A DNA stretch of 64,000 nucleotides from Rhodanobacter sp. (GCA_040371205.1 AP031382.1:1485562-1549561), one strand, 5' to 3'; counted from the first letter of the stretch, positions 40,023 through 49,117 are shown. The notes: generated by a model not told the origin, from the sequence alone. Numbers and translations: made by a program.

Positions 40023-40049
40023 GGAACCGGGCGCAGCACGCCCGGTTCC
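40023..40049 (-). terminator. Strong hairpin between ahpC and ahpF
   Basis: A perfect 11-bp stem (GGAACCGGGCG/CGCCCGGTTCC) with a 5-nt loop lies 14 bp past the ahpC stop. There is no T tract, so it may stabilise ahpC mRNA or attenuate rather than end transcription. This would give more AhpC than AhpF, as is usual. Confidence 0.6.
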
Positions 40050-40063
40050 GGTACCTCAATGGA

Positions 40064-40627
40064 TCAGATCTTACCGACCAGGTGCAGCGACGGCGCGAGG
40101 GTCTTCTCGCCTTCCTTCCACTTGGCGGGGCAGACTTCGTTCGGATGGGCGGCGACGTACTGCGCGGCCTTGAGCTTGCGCAGGGTCTCGGTGATGTCGC
40201 GGGCGATCGCGTTGTCGTGGATCTCCAGCGTCTTGATCACGCCTTCCGGGTTGATGATGAAGGTGCCGCGCAGAGCCAGGCCTTCCTCTTCGATGTGCAC
40301 GTCGAAGGCGCGGGTCAGCTGGTGGGTCGGATCGCCGACCAGGGCGAACTGGGCCTTGCCGACGGCCGGCGAGGTCTCGTGCCACACCTTGTGCGAGAAG
40401 TGCGTGTCGGTGGTGACGATGTAGACCTCGGCGCCGGCCTTCTGGAACTCGGCGTAATGGTTGGCGGCGTCCTCGACCTCGGTGGGGCAATTGAAGGTGA
40501 AGGCCGCCGGCATGAAGATCACGACGGACCACTTGCCCTTGAAATCGGCATCGGTCACCTGGATGAATTCGCCGCTCTTGAATGCTTGGGCCTTGAACGG
40601 CTTGACTTCGGTGTTGATCAAAGACAC
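40064..40627 (-). CDS. ahpC: Alkyl hydroperoxide reductase subunit C (peroxiredoxin)
   Basis: A 187-residue typical 2-Cys peroxiredoxin. Peroxidatic C47 lies in FNCPTEVED and resolving C166 in EVCPAKW; the resolving peptide and a YF-like tail region are close to the enterobacterial form. It reduces organic peroxides, hydrogen peroxide and peroxynitrite in the cytoplasm using AhpF. The promoter region carries a well-placed OxyR-type site. Confidence 0.97.
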   Translation of the reverse strand: MSLINTEVKPFKAQAFKSGEFIQVTDADFKGKWSVVIFMPAAFTFNCPTEVEDAANHYAEFQKAGAEVYIVTTDTHFSHKVWHETSPAVGKAQFALVGDPTHQLTRAFDVHIEEEGLALRGTFIINPEGVIKTLEIHDNAIARDITETLRKLKAAQYVAAHPNEVCPAKWKEGEKTLAPSLHLVGKI

Positions 40628-40666
40628 GTGTTTCGTCTCCGTGGGGTGGGTGAATTGATGGGCTCA

Positions 40667-40695
40667 ATTGTAGGGGTGAATGACGATCATTCCAA
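40667..40695 (-). promoter_or_regulatory. sigma-70 promoter of ahpC
   Basis: On the minus strand, TTGGAA (40690-40695) and TACAAT (40667-40672) are separated by exactly 17 bp. The -10 matches 5 of 6 consensus bases and the -35 matches 4 of 6. The start codon follows 40 bp after the -10. Confidence 0.75.
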
Positions 40696-40698
40696 TTG

Positions 40699-40731
40699 AT
40701 TGTCGAGATGTAGTCGATTGATGTGAGCTAT
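40699..40731 (-). promoter_or_regulatory. OxyR-type binding site upstream of ahpC
   Basis: Read on the minus strand, four tetranucleotides (ATAG, CAAT, ATCT, CAAT) are each spaced by 7 bp, matching the known OxyR layout. The first half-site, ATAGCTCACATCAAT, fits ATAGnTnnnAnCTAT with one mismatch, including the inner T and A. It ends 3 bp before the -35 element, the standard position for OxyR activation. Confidence 0.65.
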
Positions 40732-40783
40732 TGATTGTTGCGAGGATCGCGTCGATGCGCCCGGAAGCCGGACACCGTGGCGT

Positions 40784-42001
40784 TCAGCGCTGCCGCACGG
40801 GCGTTGTGCCGGCGTAATTGGCGCGTGGACGGATCAGTCCGCCGGCCTCCTGCTGCTCCAGTGCGTGCGCCAGCCAGCCTGCCATGCGGCCGGCAGCGAA
40901 CAGCGACAGGGCTGCATCGGCGTGCTGGTCGTGCAGCAGCGCGATCGCGGCCAGCGCGAAATCCAGGCTGGGCCTGCGGCCGCCGTTGGCGGCCACCGCA
41001 TCGGTCAGGCGCTGAATGCGCGCCATGCCGGGCAGGCGCGGACGCGCGGCGGCCAGCCTCTCCAGCAGCAGGACGGCGCGCGGATCTCCGTCGGGGTAGA
41101 GCGGATGGCCGAAGCCGGGCAGCTCGTCGCCGCGGCGCAGGCGTTCGCGCACGCCGTCTTCGGGACGGCGTTCGTGCAGCGCCTGGCGCAGCAGTCCGTA
41201 GGCGCGCGCGGTTGCGCCACCGTGTTGCGGTCCCGAGAGAGCGGCCAGTCCGGCGCAGGCCGTCGCATGCAGGCTGGCACCGGTGGAGGCCGCCACCCGT
41301 GCGGCGAAGGCGGACGCGTTGAGTTCGTGGTCGGCGCAAACCACCAGTGCGCAGCGCAAGAGTTCAGGAAGTTGCGCGTGGGGATGGCGCCATGCGCTGG
41401 CCAGCTGTCGGTGGATGGACTGGCGTCCGGGTTTTGCGGCGGCGAGCAGGGCGGCGGTCTCGCGCAACAGTCTGGCCGCGCCTGCGCGGCGCTGCCGGGG
41501 ATGCACGCTGTGCGCGTCCGCGGCTGCCAGCGCCAGCAGCGGCATGGCGGCGGTGGTGCGTTCCAGCGGCGGCAGGTTGCCATGCCGCAGCAGGCCTTGC
41601 ACGGCGCTGCTCCAGGCAAGTGTCGGCGATGCTTGGAAGGGATCGTCGTCGCCGCAATCCCACAGCAGGTGCGCCACCTCCTCCAGTGTGGCGCCGTCGC
41701 GCGCGAGCGCGATGGCGGACTGGCCCCGGTAGTAATGGCCGTGCGGGCGGATCAGCGTGATCCGCGTTTCCAGCACCGGCAGGCCCCAGGTCAGGCTGTG
41801 CGCGGCGCCTTGCGCGGCGCCGCGCCCGGCCTGGCGACGGTCGATCAGGCGTTCGATGTCGTCGGCGCGGTATTCGCGGCTGCGCCCGTCCGGGCCCGGG
41901 CGGGAGTCGACCTTGCCGCGGCTGACGTAGGCGTAGAGCGTGGCGAGGCTGATGCCCAGCCTGGCGGCAGCCTCGCGGGCGGAGAGGTAGGCATCGTTCA
42001 T
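40784..42001 (-). CDS. HTH-domain citrate synthase-family protein
   Basis: A 405-residue protein with two parts. Residues 5-50 form a MerR/excisionase-like helix-turn-helix (LSAREAAARLGISLATLYAYVSRG). The rest is a citrate synthase-like domain. All three catalytic residues are kept: H260 in GPQHGGA, H299 in GFGHPLY and D347 in SLDFAL, with RANYAG near the end. It could be an active citrate/2-methylcitrate synthase, a DNA-binding sensor, or both. The ATG at 42001 is preferred to a TTG 27 bp upstream. It diverges from the DUF2332 gene, across a gap full of TTGATC repeats. Confidence 0.85.
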   Translation of the reverse strand: MNDAYLSAREAAARLGISLATLYAYVSRGKVDSRPGPDGRSREYRADDIERLIDRRQAGRGAAQGAAHSLTWGLPVLETRITLIRPHGHYYRGQSAIALARDGATLEEVAHLLWDCGDDDPFQASPTLAWSSAVQGLLRHGNLPPLERTTAAMPLLALAAADAHSVHPRQRRAGAARLLRETAALLAAAKPGRQSIHRQLASAWRHPHAQLPELLRCALVVCADHELNASAFAARVAASTGASLHATACAGLAALSGPQHGGATARAYGLLRQALHERRPEDGVRERLRRGDELPGFGHPLYPDGDPRAVLLLERLAAARPRLPGMARIQRLTDAVAANGGRRPSLDFALAAIALLHDQHADAALSLFAAGRMAGWLAHALEQQEAGGLIRPRANYAGTTPVRQR

Positions 42002-42011
42002 GGGACATATA

Positions 42012-42038
42012 TTGATCGCTTGGATCAAGATTGATCAA
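42012..42038. promoter_or_regulatory. TTGATC repeat cluster, candidate operator
   Basis: TTGATC-5 bp-GATCAA (42012-42028) is followed two bases later by the palindrome TTGATCAA (42031-42038). The sites lie 11-37 bp upstream of the HTH-citrate synthase start, in the divergent gap. The spacing suits a dimeric HTH regulator, perhaps the adjacent gene product. The GATC cores could also be methylation sites. Confidence 0.5.
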
Positions 42039-42088
42039 TGTATCCGCAGGAGGCAAAGTCGCGCCCGTCCAAGACGGAGCGGTGCGCG

Positions 42089-43201
42089 ATGTCCACGATC
42101 CAGCCAGTGCTCGATGCCTTCGCGCAGCAGGCGACGTATTGCCGGGAGCACGGTTCGCCGTTCACGGCGCGTCTGCTGCGGTGTGCGGCAGACGGGCTCG
42201 CGCGCGGCGAGCCCGTCCTGCGGGCCATCGCGGCATGGCCGGGCGACCCGGTGGCCGATGCCTTGCCGTTGCGCCTCGCAGGTGCCTTGCACGCGCTGGT
42301 GCTGGAGGGCCGCGCCGATGCGTTGGCCCGGCACTATCCGGGCGCTGCCGGCGCCAGCGACGACGCGGCGCTGTGGCAGGCCGTTGCGGTCGCCCTGCAG
42401 ACGCATCCCGACGTGCTCTCCGGCTATCTGGCCTCGCCGCCGCAGACCAACGAAGTCGGCCGATCCGCCGTGCTGCTCGGCGGCTTCATGGCAGTCGCGG
42501 CCCGCACGGGGTTGCCGTTGCGCTTGCTGGAGCTGGGCGCCAGCGCCGGGCTGAACCTGAATTGGGACCGCTACCGTTACCGCCTGGGCGATGTGCACTG
42601 GGGCGATACCGGAAGTCCGCTGGAACTGGCGCCCCTGTGGCACGGCGCCGCGCCGCCGCTGGCCGGCTTGCGGGTGGCTTCGCGCATGGGCTGCGATCTC
42701 GCGCCGGTCGATGTCGCCGAGGATGCGCAGCGTCTGCGCCTGCGTTCGTACGTCTGGGCGGATCAACGGGCACGCATGGAACAGCTCGACGCGGCGTTGT
42801 CCGTCGCGAAGCGGCATCACCCGCGCGTCGAGCGTGCCGGGGCGGACGATTGGCTGGAGCGCCGGCTTGCCGAACCGGCGGCGGGTGCGGCGACGGTCGT
42901 CTATCACTCGATCTTCTGGAACTACCTGCCGGCCGCGGCCAAGGCGCGGATCGGCGCGGCCATCGCGCACGCGGCGCAATCGGCGGACGCGACGGCGCCG
43001 CTCGCCTGGCTGCGTTTCGAATTCGACGATCCGTCGTGTCTGCCTAGCCTGCGGTTGAGCCTGTGGCCCGGCGCGCTCGAGCTGCATCTGGCCGACGCGC
43101 AGGCGCATGGCCAGGAGGTTTTCTGGCACGCGGACGACGAGGCCGACGCTGCGCTTCGTGCGCCGCGACATGGCCGGATCGGCGCATCGCCTACAATGTG
43201 A
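42089..43201 (+). CDS. DUF2332-family protein
   Basis: A 370-residue DUF2332 protein. The N-terminal part ([17 protein letters not shown]) and the central [15 protein letters not shown] block, which resembles a methyltransferase-like Gly-rich loop, are family marks. WHADDEAD lies near the C-terminus. Enzymatic function is not established. The ATG at 42089 has GGAG 9 bp upstream, whereas the in-frame ATG at 42038 lies in the operator and lacks a ribosome site. It is followed by prpB 17 bp later. Confidence 0.85.
   Translation: MSTIQPVLDAFAQQATYCREHGSPFTARLLRCAADGLARGEPVLRAIAAWPGDPVADALPLRLAGALHALVLEGRADALARHYPGAAGASDDAALWQAVAVALQTHPDVLSGYLASPPQTNEVGRSAVLLGGFMAVAARTGLPLRLLELGASAGLNLNWDRYRYRLGDVHWGDTGSPLELAPLWHGAAPPLAGLRVASRMGCDLAPVDVAEDAQRLRLRSYVWADQRARMEQLDAALSVAKRHHPRVERAGADDWLERRLAEPAAGAATVVYHSIFWNYLPAAAKARIGAAIAHAAQSADATAPLAWLRFEFDDPSCLPSLRLSLWPGALELHLADAQAHGQEVFWHADDEADAALRAPRHGRIGASPTM
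43191..43196 (+). promoter_or_regulatory. Possible -10 element of prpB
   Basis: TACAAT overlaps the last codons of the DUF2332 gene, 22-28 bp before the prpB start. It equals the -10 seen before acnD and ahpC in this window. No good -35 is visible, so an activator may be needed. Confidence 0.4.
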
Positions 43202-43218
43202 AGTTTCGGAGAGCCATC

Positions 43219-44103
43219 ATGTCCCCACTCGATTCCGCCGGCGCGCGTTTCCGCGCCGCCCTCGACGCCGAACAACCTCTGCAGGTGATCGGCGCGATCA
43301 CCGCCTATGCCGGCCTGATGGCCAAACGCGTCGGCTACAAGGCGCTGTACCTGTCCGGCGGCGGCGTGGCCGCCAATTCGCTGGGCATGCCTGACCTGGG
43401 CATCAGCACGATGGAAGACGTGTTGATCGACGCGCGCCGCATCGTCGACGCGACCGGCCTGCCGCTGCTGGTCGACATCGACACCGGTTGGGGCGGGGCG
43501 TTCAACATCGCGCGCACGATCCGTTCGTTCGAGCGCGTCGGCGTGGCTGCGGTGCACATGGAGGACCAGGTCGGCCAGAAGCGCTGCGGTCATCGTCCCG
43601 GCAAGGAAGTGGTGTCGAAGGAGGAAATGGTCGACCGCGTGAAAGCGGCCGTGGATGCGCGTACCGACCCTGGCTTCGTGATCATGGCGCGCACCGACGC
43701 GGCGGCGGTGGAGGGCATCGATGCAGCCATCGAACGCGCGGTGGCCTACGTCGAGGCTGGCGCCGACATGATCTTCCCCGAGGCGATGAAGACGCTGGAC
43801 GACTACCGCAAGTTCAAGGCGGCGGTGAAGGTGCCGATCCTGGCCAACCTCACCGAGTTCGGTTCCACCCCGTTCTTCACAACCGACGAGTTGCGCTCGG
43901 CCAACGTGGACATCGCGCTGTACTGCTGCGGCGCCTACCGCGCCATGAACAAGGCGGCGCTGAACTTCTACGAGACGGTGCGCCGTGAAGGCACCCAGAA
44001 GAACATCATCGACACCCTGCAGACGCGCGCCGAACTGTACGACTTCCTCGGCTACCACGCCTACGAGCGCAAGCTCGACGAGCTGTTCGCGAAGAAAGGC
44101 TGA
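43219..44103 (+). CDS. prpB: 2-methylisocitrate lyase
   Basis: A 294-residue PEP mutase/isocitrate lyase superfamily enzyme that splits 2-methylisocitrate into pyruvate and succinate, the last step of propionate oxidation. Catalytic C123 lies in KRCGH, and DIDTGWGG and MARTDA are metal/substrate loops. Length and spacing equal the E. coli enzyme. TTCGGAGAGCC gives a good ribosome site. prpC follows 77 bp later. Confidence 0.96.
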   Translation: MSPLDSAGARFRAALDAEQPLQVIGAITAYAGLMAKRVGYKALYLSGGGVAANSLGMPDLGISTMEDVLIDARRIVDATGLPLLVDIDTGWGGAFNIARTIRSFERVGVAAVHMEDQVGQKRCGHRPGKEVVSKEEMVDRVKAAVDARTDPGFVIMARTDAAAVEGIDAAIERAVAYVEAGADMIFPEAMKTLDDYRKFKAAVKVPILANLTEFGSTPFFTTDELRSANVDIALYCCGAYRAMNKAALNFYETVRREGTQKNIIDTLQTRAELYDFLGYHAYERKLDELFAKKG

Positions 44104-44180
44104 GCCGGCGCACCCCATTCCGCCCTCCGGTCGCGCTGTTGCGCCGGAGCGCATCCGCAAGCATTGAGGAGAAGCATCCG

Positions 44181-45326
44181 ATGAGCGAGCAAGTCCTTCC
44201 CAAGGCCAAGAAATCCGTGGCGCTGTCCGGTGTCGCCGCCGGCAACACCGCGCTGTGCACGGTCGGCCGCAGCGGCAACGACCTGCATTACCGCGGCTAC
44301 GACATCCACGACCTGGCGGCCAAGGGTTGCTTCGAGGAAGTGGCGCACCTGCTGGTCTACGGCGTGCTGCCGAGCTGGACCGAGCTGCAGAACTACAAGG
44401 CCAAGCTCAAGCGCCTGCGCGGCCTGCCCGCGCCGGTGAAGGCCGCGCTGGAGCTGCTGCCCGCCGCCACCCACCCGATGGACGTGATGCGCACCGGCTG
44501 CTCGGTGCTGGGCACGGTGTTGCCGGAGAAGGACGACCACAACGTCACCGGCGCGCGCGACATCGCCGACCGCCTGATGGCCAGCTTCGGCTCGATGCTG
44601 CTGTACTGGTATCACTTCAGCCACAACGGCAAGCGCGTCGAGACCGAGACCGACGACGACTCCATCGCCGCGCACTTCCTGCACGTGCTGCACGGCAAGG
44701 CGCCCAGCGAACTGCATGCGCACGCGCTGGACAAGTCGCTGATCCTCTACGCCGAGCACGAGTTCAACGCGAGCACCTTCACCGCACGCGTGATCGCCGG
44801 CACCGGCTCCGACATGTATTCGTCCATCACCGGCGCGATCGGCGCGCTGCGCGGCCCGAAGCACGGCGGCGCGAACGAGGTGGCGATGGAGATCATCGCG
44901 CGCTACCGCAACGCGAACGAGGCCGAGGCGGACATCCGCGCCCGCGTCGAGCGCAAGGAGATCGTGATCGGCTTCGGCCACCCGGTGTACACGGTGTCCG
45001 ATCCGCGCAACGTGATCATCAAGGAAATCTCGCGCAAGCTGTGCACCGACGGCGGCAACCCGGTGCTGTTCGAGGTGTCCGAGCGCATCGAGAAGGTGAT
45101 GGGCGAGATCAAGAAGATGTTCCCCAACCTCGACTGGTTCTCGGCCAGCGCCTACCACATGATGGGCGTGCCCACCGCGATGTTCACGCCGTTGTTCGTG
45201 ATCGCGCGCACCTCGGGCTGGAGCGCGCACGTGATCGAGCAGCGCGAGGACGGCAAGATCATCCGCCCCAGCGCCAACTACACCGGCCCGGAAGACCAGG
45301 CCTACGTGCCGATCGACAAGCGCTGA
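44181..45326 (+). CDS. prpC: 2-methylcitrate synthase
   Basis: A 381-residue enzyme joining propionyl-CoA and oxaloacetate. The catalytic triad is H228 (PKHGGAN), H267 (GFGHPVY) and D318 (NLDWFSA). RPSANYTGP near the C-terminus is typical. Its N-terminal part, [25 protein letters not shown], is the 2-methylcitrate synthase form. GAGGAGAAGC gives a strong ribosome site at 44181. The next gene faces the opposite way, so transcription of prpBC probably ends before it. Confidence 0.96.
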   Translation: MSEQVLPKAKKSVALSGVAAGNTALCTVGRSGNDLHYRGYDIHDLAAKGCFEEVAHLLVYGVLPSWTELQNYKAKLKRLRGLPAPVKAALELLPAATHPMDVMRTGCSVLGTVLPEKDDHNVTGARDIADRLMASFGSMLLYWYHFSHNGKRVETETDDDSIAAHFLHVLHGKAPSELHAHALDKSLILYAEHEFNASTFTARVIAGTGSDMYSSITGAIGALRGPKHGGANEVAMEIIARYRNANEAEADIRARVERKEIVIGFGHPVYTVSDPRNVIIKEISRKLCTDGGNPVLFEVSERIEKVMGEIKKMFPNLDWFSASAYHMMGVPTAMFTPLFVIARTSGWSAHVIEQREDGKIIRPSANYTGPEDQAYVPIDKR

Positions 45327-45380
45327 AACTCACGGACGTGAAGGGCGCTTTGACTCCCTTCCCGCGCTCCTTGCCGGTGC

Positions 45381-46043
45381 TCACGATCCACGGCGGCGGT
45401 TGGCCAGCCAGCCGCCGCCGCAGACGGCGAGCACCAGCGTTGCGCCCAGCGCATGCGCCGCCCAGCGATGCGCGGCGAACCAGCCGACGGCGAGGTGGTC
45501 GTGTGTAACCATGCGCGCGGCAGTGAAGGCGATGGCGCCGGCGCCGAGATAGACGATGACGGGAAAGCGCCCGATCAGCTTCAGGATCAGGGTCGAGCCC
45601 CAGACCACCAGCGGCACGCTGACCAGCAGGCCGAGCACCACCAGGCCGAGATGCCCCTTCGATGCGCCGGCGATGGCGAGCACGTTGTCCAGGCCCATCA
45701 GCGCATCGGCCACCACGATGGTACGCAGCGCGTTCCAGAAGCCTGTGGCCGCCGCGACATCATGGGTGTCGTCGTCCTGCCGGAGCAGCTTCCAGGCGAT
45801 CGGCAGCAGCAGCACGCCGCCGGCCAGCATCAGGCCCGGCAGCTCGAGCAGCCAGACCACGACGGCGGTCAGCACCACGCGTACCAGCACCGCACCGAAG
45901 CTGCCCCAGAACACCGCTTTCGCCTGCAGCGGCTTCGGCAGGTTGCGCGCAGCCAGCGCGATGACGATGGCGTTGTCGCCGGCCAGCACCAGATCCAGCA
46001 GCACGATGGTGAGCAGGCTGACGAGAAGATCGCTGGAAAGCAT
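45381..46043 (-). CDS. TerC/YjbE-family membrane protein (likely manganese exporter)
   Basis: A 220-residue, seven-helix TerC-family protein. The two acidic motifs are DLVLAGDNAIVIALA (near residue 15) and DALMGLDNVLAIAG (about residue 110), which are the predicted metal path. Relatives such as Alx and YceF/YkoY export manganese. A yybP-ykoY aptamer in the 5' leader supports this. It runs against the prp genes from both sides: prpC converges on it and acnD diverges from it. The ATG at 46043 starts directly with the first helix. Confidence 0.88.
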   Translation of the reverse strand: MLSSDLLVSLLTIVLLDLVLAGDNAIVIALAARNLPKPLQAKAVFWGSFGAVLVRVVLTAVVVWLLELPGLMLAGGVLLLPIAWKLLRQDDDTHDVAAATGFWNALRTIVVADALMGLDNVLAIAGASKGHLGLVVLGLLVSVPLVVWGSTLILKLIGRFPVIVYLGAGAIAFTAARMVTHDHLAVGWFAAHRWAAHALGATLVLAVCGGGWLANRRRGS

Positions 46044-46077
46044 GTTGCAGTCCTTGGCGCGACGAGCCAGATGCAGC

Positions 46078-46104
46078 GACGGCGGACGCGCGCGATCCGC
46101 CGTC
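46078..46104 (-). promoter_or_regulatory. Expression-platform hairpin behind the aptamer
   Basis: A perfect 9-bp stem (GACGGCGGA/TCCGCCGTC) with a 9-nt GC loop lies 5 nt after the aptamer and about 35 nt before the terC start. No T tract follows, so it may act on translation or Rho access rather than as a terminator. Confidence 0.5.
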
Positions 46105-46108
46105 ACCG

Positions 46109-46224
46109 CAAAAGTCTCGTTCGCAGCTTGGTGCTGCCGCGGCGCCCGGAGCGAGGTGTCGCTCGTGATGACGATCGCCGCGCGGCAACGCCAGGCGGCG
46201 TTGCCGGAACTACTCCCTTTTGGG
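46109..46224 (-). ncRNA. yybP-ykoY (manganese) riboswitch
   Basis: The minus-strand leader of the terC gene holds the conserved parts of this aptamer. The 5' part is CCCAAAAGGGAGUAG and the P3 region has GAUCGUCAUCACGAGCG...CGCUCCGGGC. These match the two loops that join to form the manganese site in known members. The 3' strand GACUUUUG pairs with CAAAAG of the 5' end to close P1. A GC-rich P2 (GGCAACGCC...GGCGUUGCC) lies between. TerC-family genes are common targets. Family match is by eye, not covariance model. Confidence 0.75.
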
Positions 46225-46276
46225 ATGGGTTCCGGCCATGGTCGATGCTGCCGTGCATGCGCGTCAAGCCGCGCCC

Positions 46277-46305
46277 TTAAGGTATGGGTTCCCGGCGGCT
46301 ACAAT
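46277..46305 (+). promoter_or_regulatory. Probable promoter of acnD-prpF
   Basis: TTAAGG (46277-46282), 17 bp, then TACAAT (46300-46305). The -10 matches 5 of 6 bases; the -35 is weak. The mRNA would have a leader of about 130 nt before acnD. Confidence 0.5.
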
Positions 46306-46441
46306 ATGCAGAGAGCAGGCAGTTCCGCCGCCGTCCCCGGCCGCCGGGTTTGCAAGGAAACCATTGGCCGCCGCATGGCGGATGCCGGTCGCACTTCGGC
46401 CGGCGGCCGGCCGGGCATTCACTCCAAGGTCACCGATATCC

Positions 46442-49036
46442 ATGAAAAGCGTCTACCGCCAACCACTCCCCGGCACGTCGCTGGACTATTTCGATGCGCG
46501 TGCCGCCGTGGAGGCGATCCAGCCAGGCGCCTACGACGCGCTGCCGTACACCTCGCGCGTGCTGGCCGAGAACCTGGTGCGGCGCTGCGATCCGGCGACC
46601 CTCACCGAGTCGCTGAAGCAGCTGATCGAACGCAAGCGCGAGCGCGACTTCCCGTGGTTCCCGGCACGCGTGGTGTGCCATGACATCCTGGGCCAGACCG
46701 CGCTGGTCGACCTGGCCGGCTTGCGCGATGCGATCGCCGACCGCGGCGGCGACCCGGCCAAGGTGAACCCGGTGGTGCCGGTGCAGCTGATCGTCGACCA
46801 CTCGCTGGCGGTGGAGTGCGGCGGCTTCGATCCGGATGCGTTCAAGAAGAACCGCGCCATTGAGGATCGCCGCAACGAGGACCGCTTCCACTTCATCGAG
46901 TGGACCAAGCGGGCTTTCGAGAACGTCGACGTGATTCCGCCGGGCAACGGCATCATGCACCAGATCAACCTGGAGAAGATGTCGCCGGTGATCCAGGTTA
47001 AGGACGGCGTGGCCTATCCCGACACCTGCGTCGGTACCGACAGCCATACCCCGCACGTCGATGCGTTGGGCGTGATCGCCGTTGGCGTGGGTGGCCTGGA
47101 GGCCGAGAACGTGATGCTCGGCCGCGCCTCGTGGATGCGCCTGCCGGACATCGTCGGCGTCGAACTCACCGGCAAGCGCCAGAGCGGCATCACCGCCACC
47201 GACATCGTGCTGGCGCTCACCGAGTTCCTGCGCAAGGAGAAGGTGGTCGGCGCCTACCTGGAATTCCGCGGCGAGGGCGCGGCCAGCCTCACCCTGGGCG
47301 ATCGCGCCACCATCTCCAACATGGCGCCCGAATATGGCGCCACCGCGGCGATGTTCTTCATCGACAAGCAGACCCTCGACTACCTGCGCCTCACCGGCCG
47401 CAGCGACGAGCAGGTCAAACTGGTGGAGATCTACGCCAAGGCTGCCGGCCTGTGGGCCGACACGCTGTCCCATGCGCAGTACGAGCGCACGCTGACGTTC
47501 GACCTGTCCTCGGTGGTGCGCAACATGGCCGGCCCGTCCAACCCGCACAAGCGGTTGCCGACGTCCGATCTGGCCGCACGCGGCATCGCCGGCGCATGGA
47601 CCGAGCAGCCGGGCCAGATGCCCGACGGCGCGGTGATCATCGCCGCCATCACCAGCTGCACCAACACCAGCAACCCGCGCAACGTGATCGCCGCGGCGCT
47701 GCTGGCGCGCAACGCCAACGCGCGCGGCCTCACCCGCAAGCCGTGGGTGAAGAGCTCGCTGGCGCCCGGCTCCAAGGCCGTACAGTTGTATCTGGAGGAA
47801 GCGAAGCTGCTGCCGGAGCTGGAGAAGCTGGGCTTCGGCATCGTCGCCTTCGCCTGCACCACCTGCAACGGCATGTCCGGTGCGCTCGACCCGAAGATCC
47901 AGCAGGAAATCGTCGACCGCGACCTGTATGCCACTGCCGTGCTGTCCGGCAACCGAAATTTCGACGGTCGCATCCACCCATATGCGAAGCAGGCGTTCCT
48001 GGCCTCGCCGCCGTTGGTGGTCGCCTACGCCATCGCCGGCACCATCCGTTTCGACATCGAGAAGGATGCGCTGGGCGTGGACGCCGACGGCCAGCCGGTG
48101 ACGCTCAAGGACATCTGGCCGAGCGACGAGGAGATCGACGCGATCGTGGCTTCCAGCGTGAAGCCCGAGCAGTTCCGTGCCGTCTACGAGCCGATGTTCG
48201 CGCGCACCGGCCCCGTCGGCACCCGCGCCGCGCCGCTGTACGACTGGCGCGCGCAAAGCACCTACATCCGCCGTCCGCCGTACTGGGAAGGCGCTCTTGC
48301 CGGGGAACGCACGCTTACCGGCATGCGCGCGCTGGCCGTGCTCGGCGACAACATCACCACCGACCACCTGTCGCCGTCCAACGCGATCCTGCCGACCAGC
48401 GCGGCGGGCGAGTACCTCGCCAAGATGGGCCTGCCGGAGGAGGACTTCAATTCCTACGCGACCCATCGCGGCGACCACCTCACCGCGCAGCGCGCCACCT
48501 TCGCCAACCCGACCCTGGTCAACGAGATGGCCGTGGTTGATGGCGAAGTGAAGCGAGGCTCGCTGGCTCGCGTGGAGCCGGAAGGCAAGGTGATGCGCAT
48601 GTGGGAGGCAATCGAGACCTACATGGAGCGCAAGCAGCCGCTGATCGTGATTGCCGGCGCCGACTATGGCCAAGGCTCGTCGCGCGACTGGGCGGCGAAG
48701 GGCGTGCGCCTTGCCGGCGTGGAGGCCATCGCCGCCGAAGGCTTCGAGCGCATCCACCGCACCAACCTGATCGGCATGGGCGTGTTGCCGCTGCAGTTCA
48801 AGCCCGGCACCGACCGCAAGACGCTGGGCATCGACGGCAGCGAGACCTTCGACGTGGTCGGTGCGCGCAGGCCGCGCGCCGACCTGACGCTGGTCATCCA
48901 ACGCAGGAACGGCGAGCGCGTCGAGGTGCCGGTGACCTGTCGGCTCGACACCGCCGAGGAAGTGTCGATCTACGAAGCGGGCGGCGTGCTGCAGCGCTTC
49001 GCGCAGGACTTCCTCGAGGCTTCGCAGGTCGCCTGA
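46442..49036 (+). CDS. acnD: 2-methylcitrate dehydratase, Fe/S-dependent (AcnD)
   Basis: An 864-residue aconitase-family enzyme that dehydrates 2-methylcitrate to a 2-methylaconitate isomer. The [4Fe-4S] ligands are C406 (TSCTN), C472 and C475 (ACTTCNG). The swivel domain with GADYGQGSSRDWAAKG near the C-terminus is complete. It needs PrpF to give usable methylaconitate, and prpF follows. It replaces PrpD, which is absent. ATG at 46442 opens the conserved region. Confidence 0.95.
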   Translation: MKSVYRQPLPGTSLDYFDARAAVEAIQPGAYDALPYTSRVLAENLVRRCDPATLTESLKQLIERKRERDFPWFPARVVCHDILGQTALVDLAGLRDAIADRGGDPAKVNPVVPVQLIVDHSLAVECGGFDPDAFKKNRAIEDRRNEDRFHFIEWTKRAFENVDVIPPGNGIMHQINLEKMSPVIQVKDGVAYPDTCVGTDSHTPHVDALGVIAVGVGGLEAENVMLGRASWMRLPDIVGVELTGKRQSGITATDIVLALTEFLRKEKVVGAYLEFRGEGAASLTLGDRATISNMAPEYGATAAMFFIDKQTLDYLRLTGRSDEQVKLVEIYAKAAGLWADTLSHAQYERTLTFDLSSVVRNMAGPSNPHKRLPTSDLAARGIAGAWTEQPGQMPDGAVIIAAITSCTNTSNPRNVIAAALLARNANARGLTRKPWVKSSLAPGSKAVQLYLEEAKLLPELEKLGFGIVAFACTTCNGMSGALDPKIQQEIVDRDLYATAVLSGNRNFDGRIHPYAKQAFLASPPLVVAYAIAGTIRFDIEKDALGVDADGQPVTLKDIWPSDEEIDAIVASSVKPEQFRAVYEPMFARTGPVGTRAAPLYDWRAQSTYIRRPPYWEGALAGERTLTGMRALAVLGDNITTDHLSPSNAILPTSAAGEYLAKMGLPEEDFNSYATHRGDHLTAQRATFANPTLVNEMAVVDGEVKRGSLARVEPEGKVMRMWEAIETYMERKQPLIVIAGADYGQGSSRDWAAKGVRLAGVEAIAAEGFERIHRTNLIGMGVLPLQFKPGTDRKTLGIDGSETFDVVGARRPRADLTLVIQRRNGERVEVPVTCRLDTAEEVSIYEAGGVLQRFAQDFLEASQVA

Positions 49037-49117
49037 TTTCTCGCCGACCCGAGGGCGATGCCTAGTGGCATCGTCCTGCAGTGCAGGGTTTTGATCGCGC
49101 AACAGGACTACACAACC

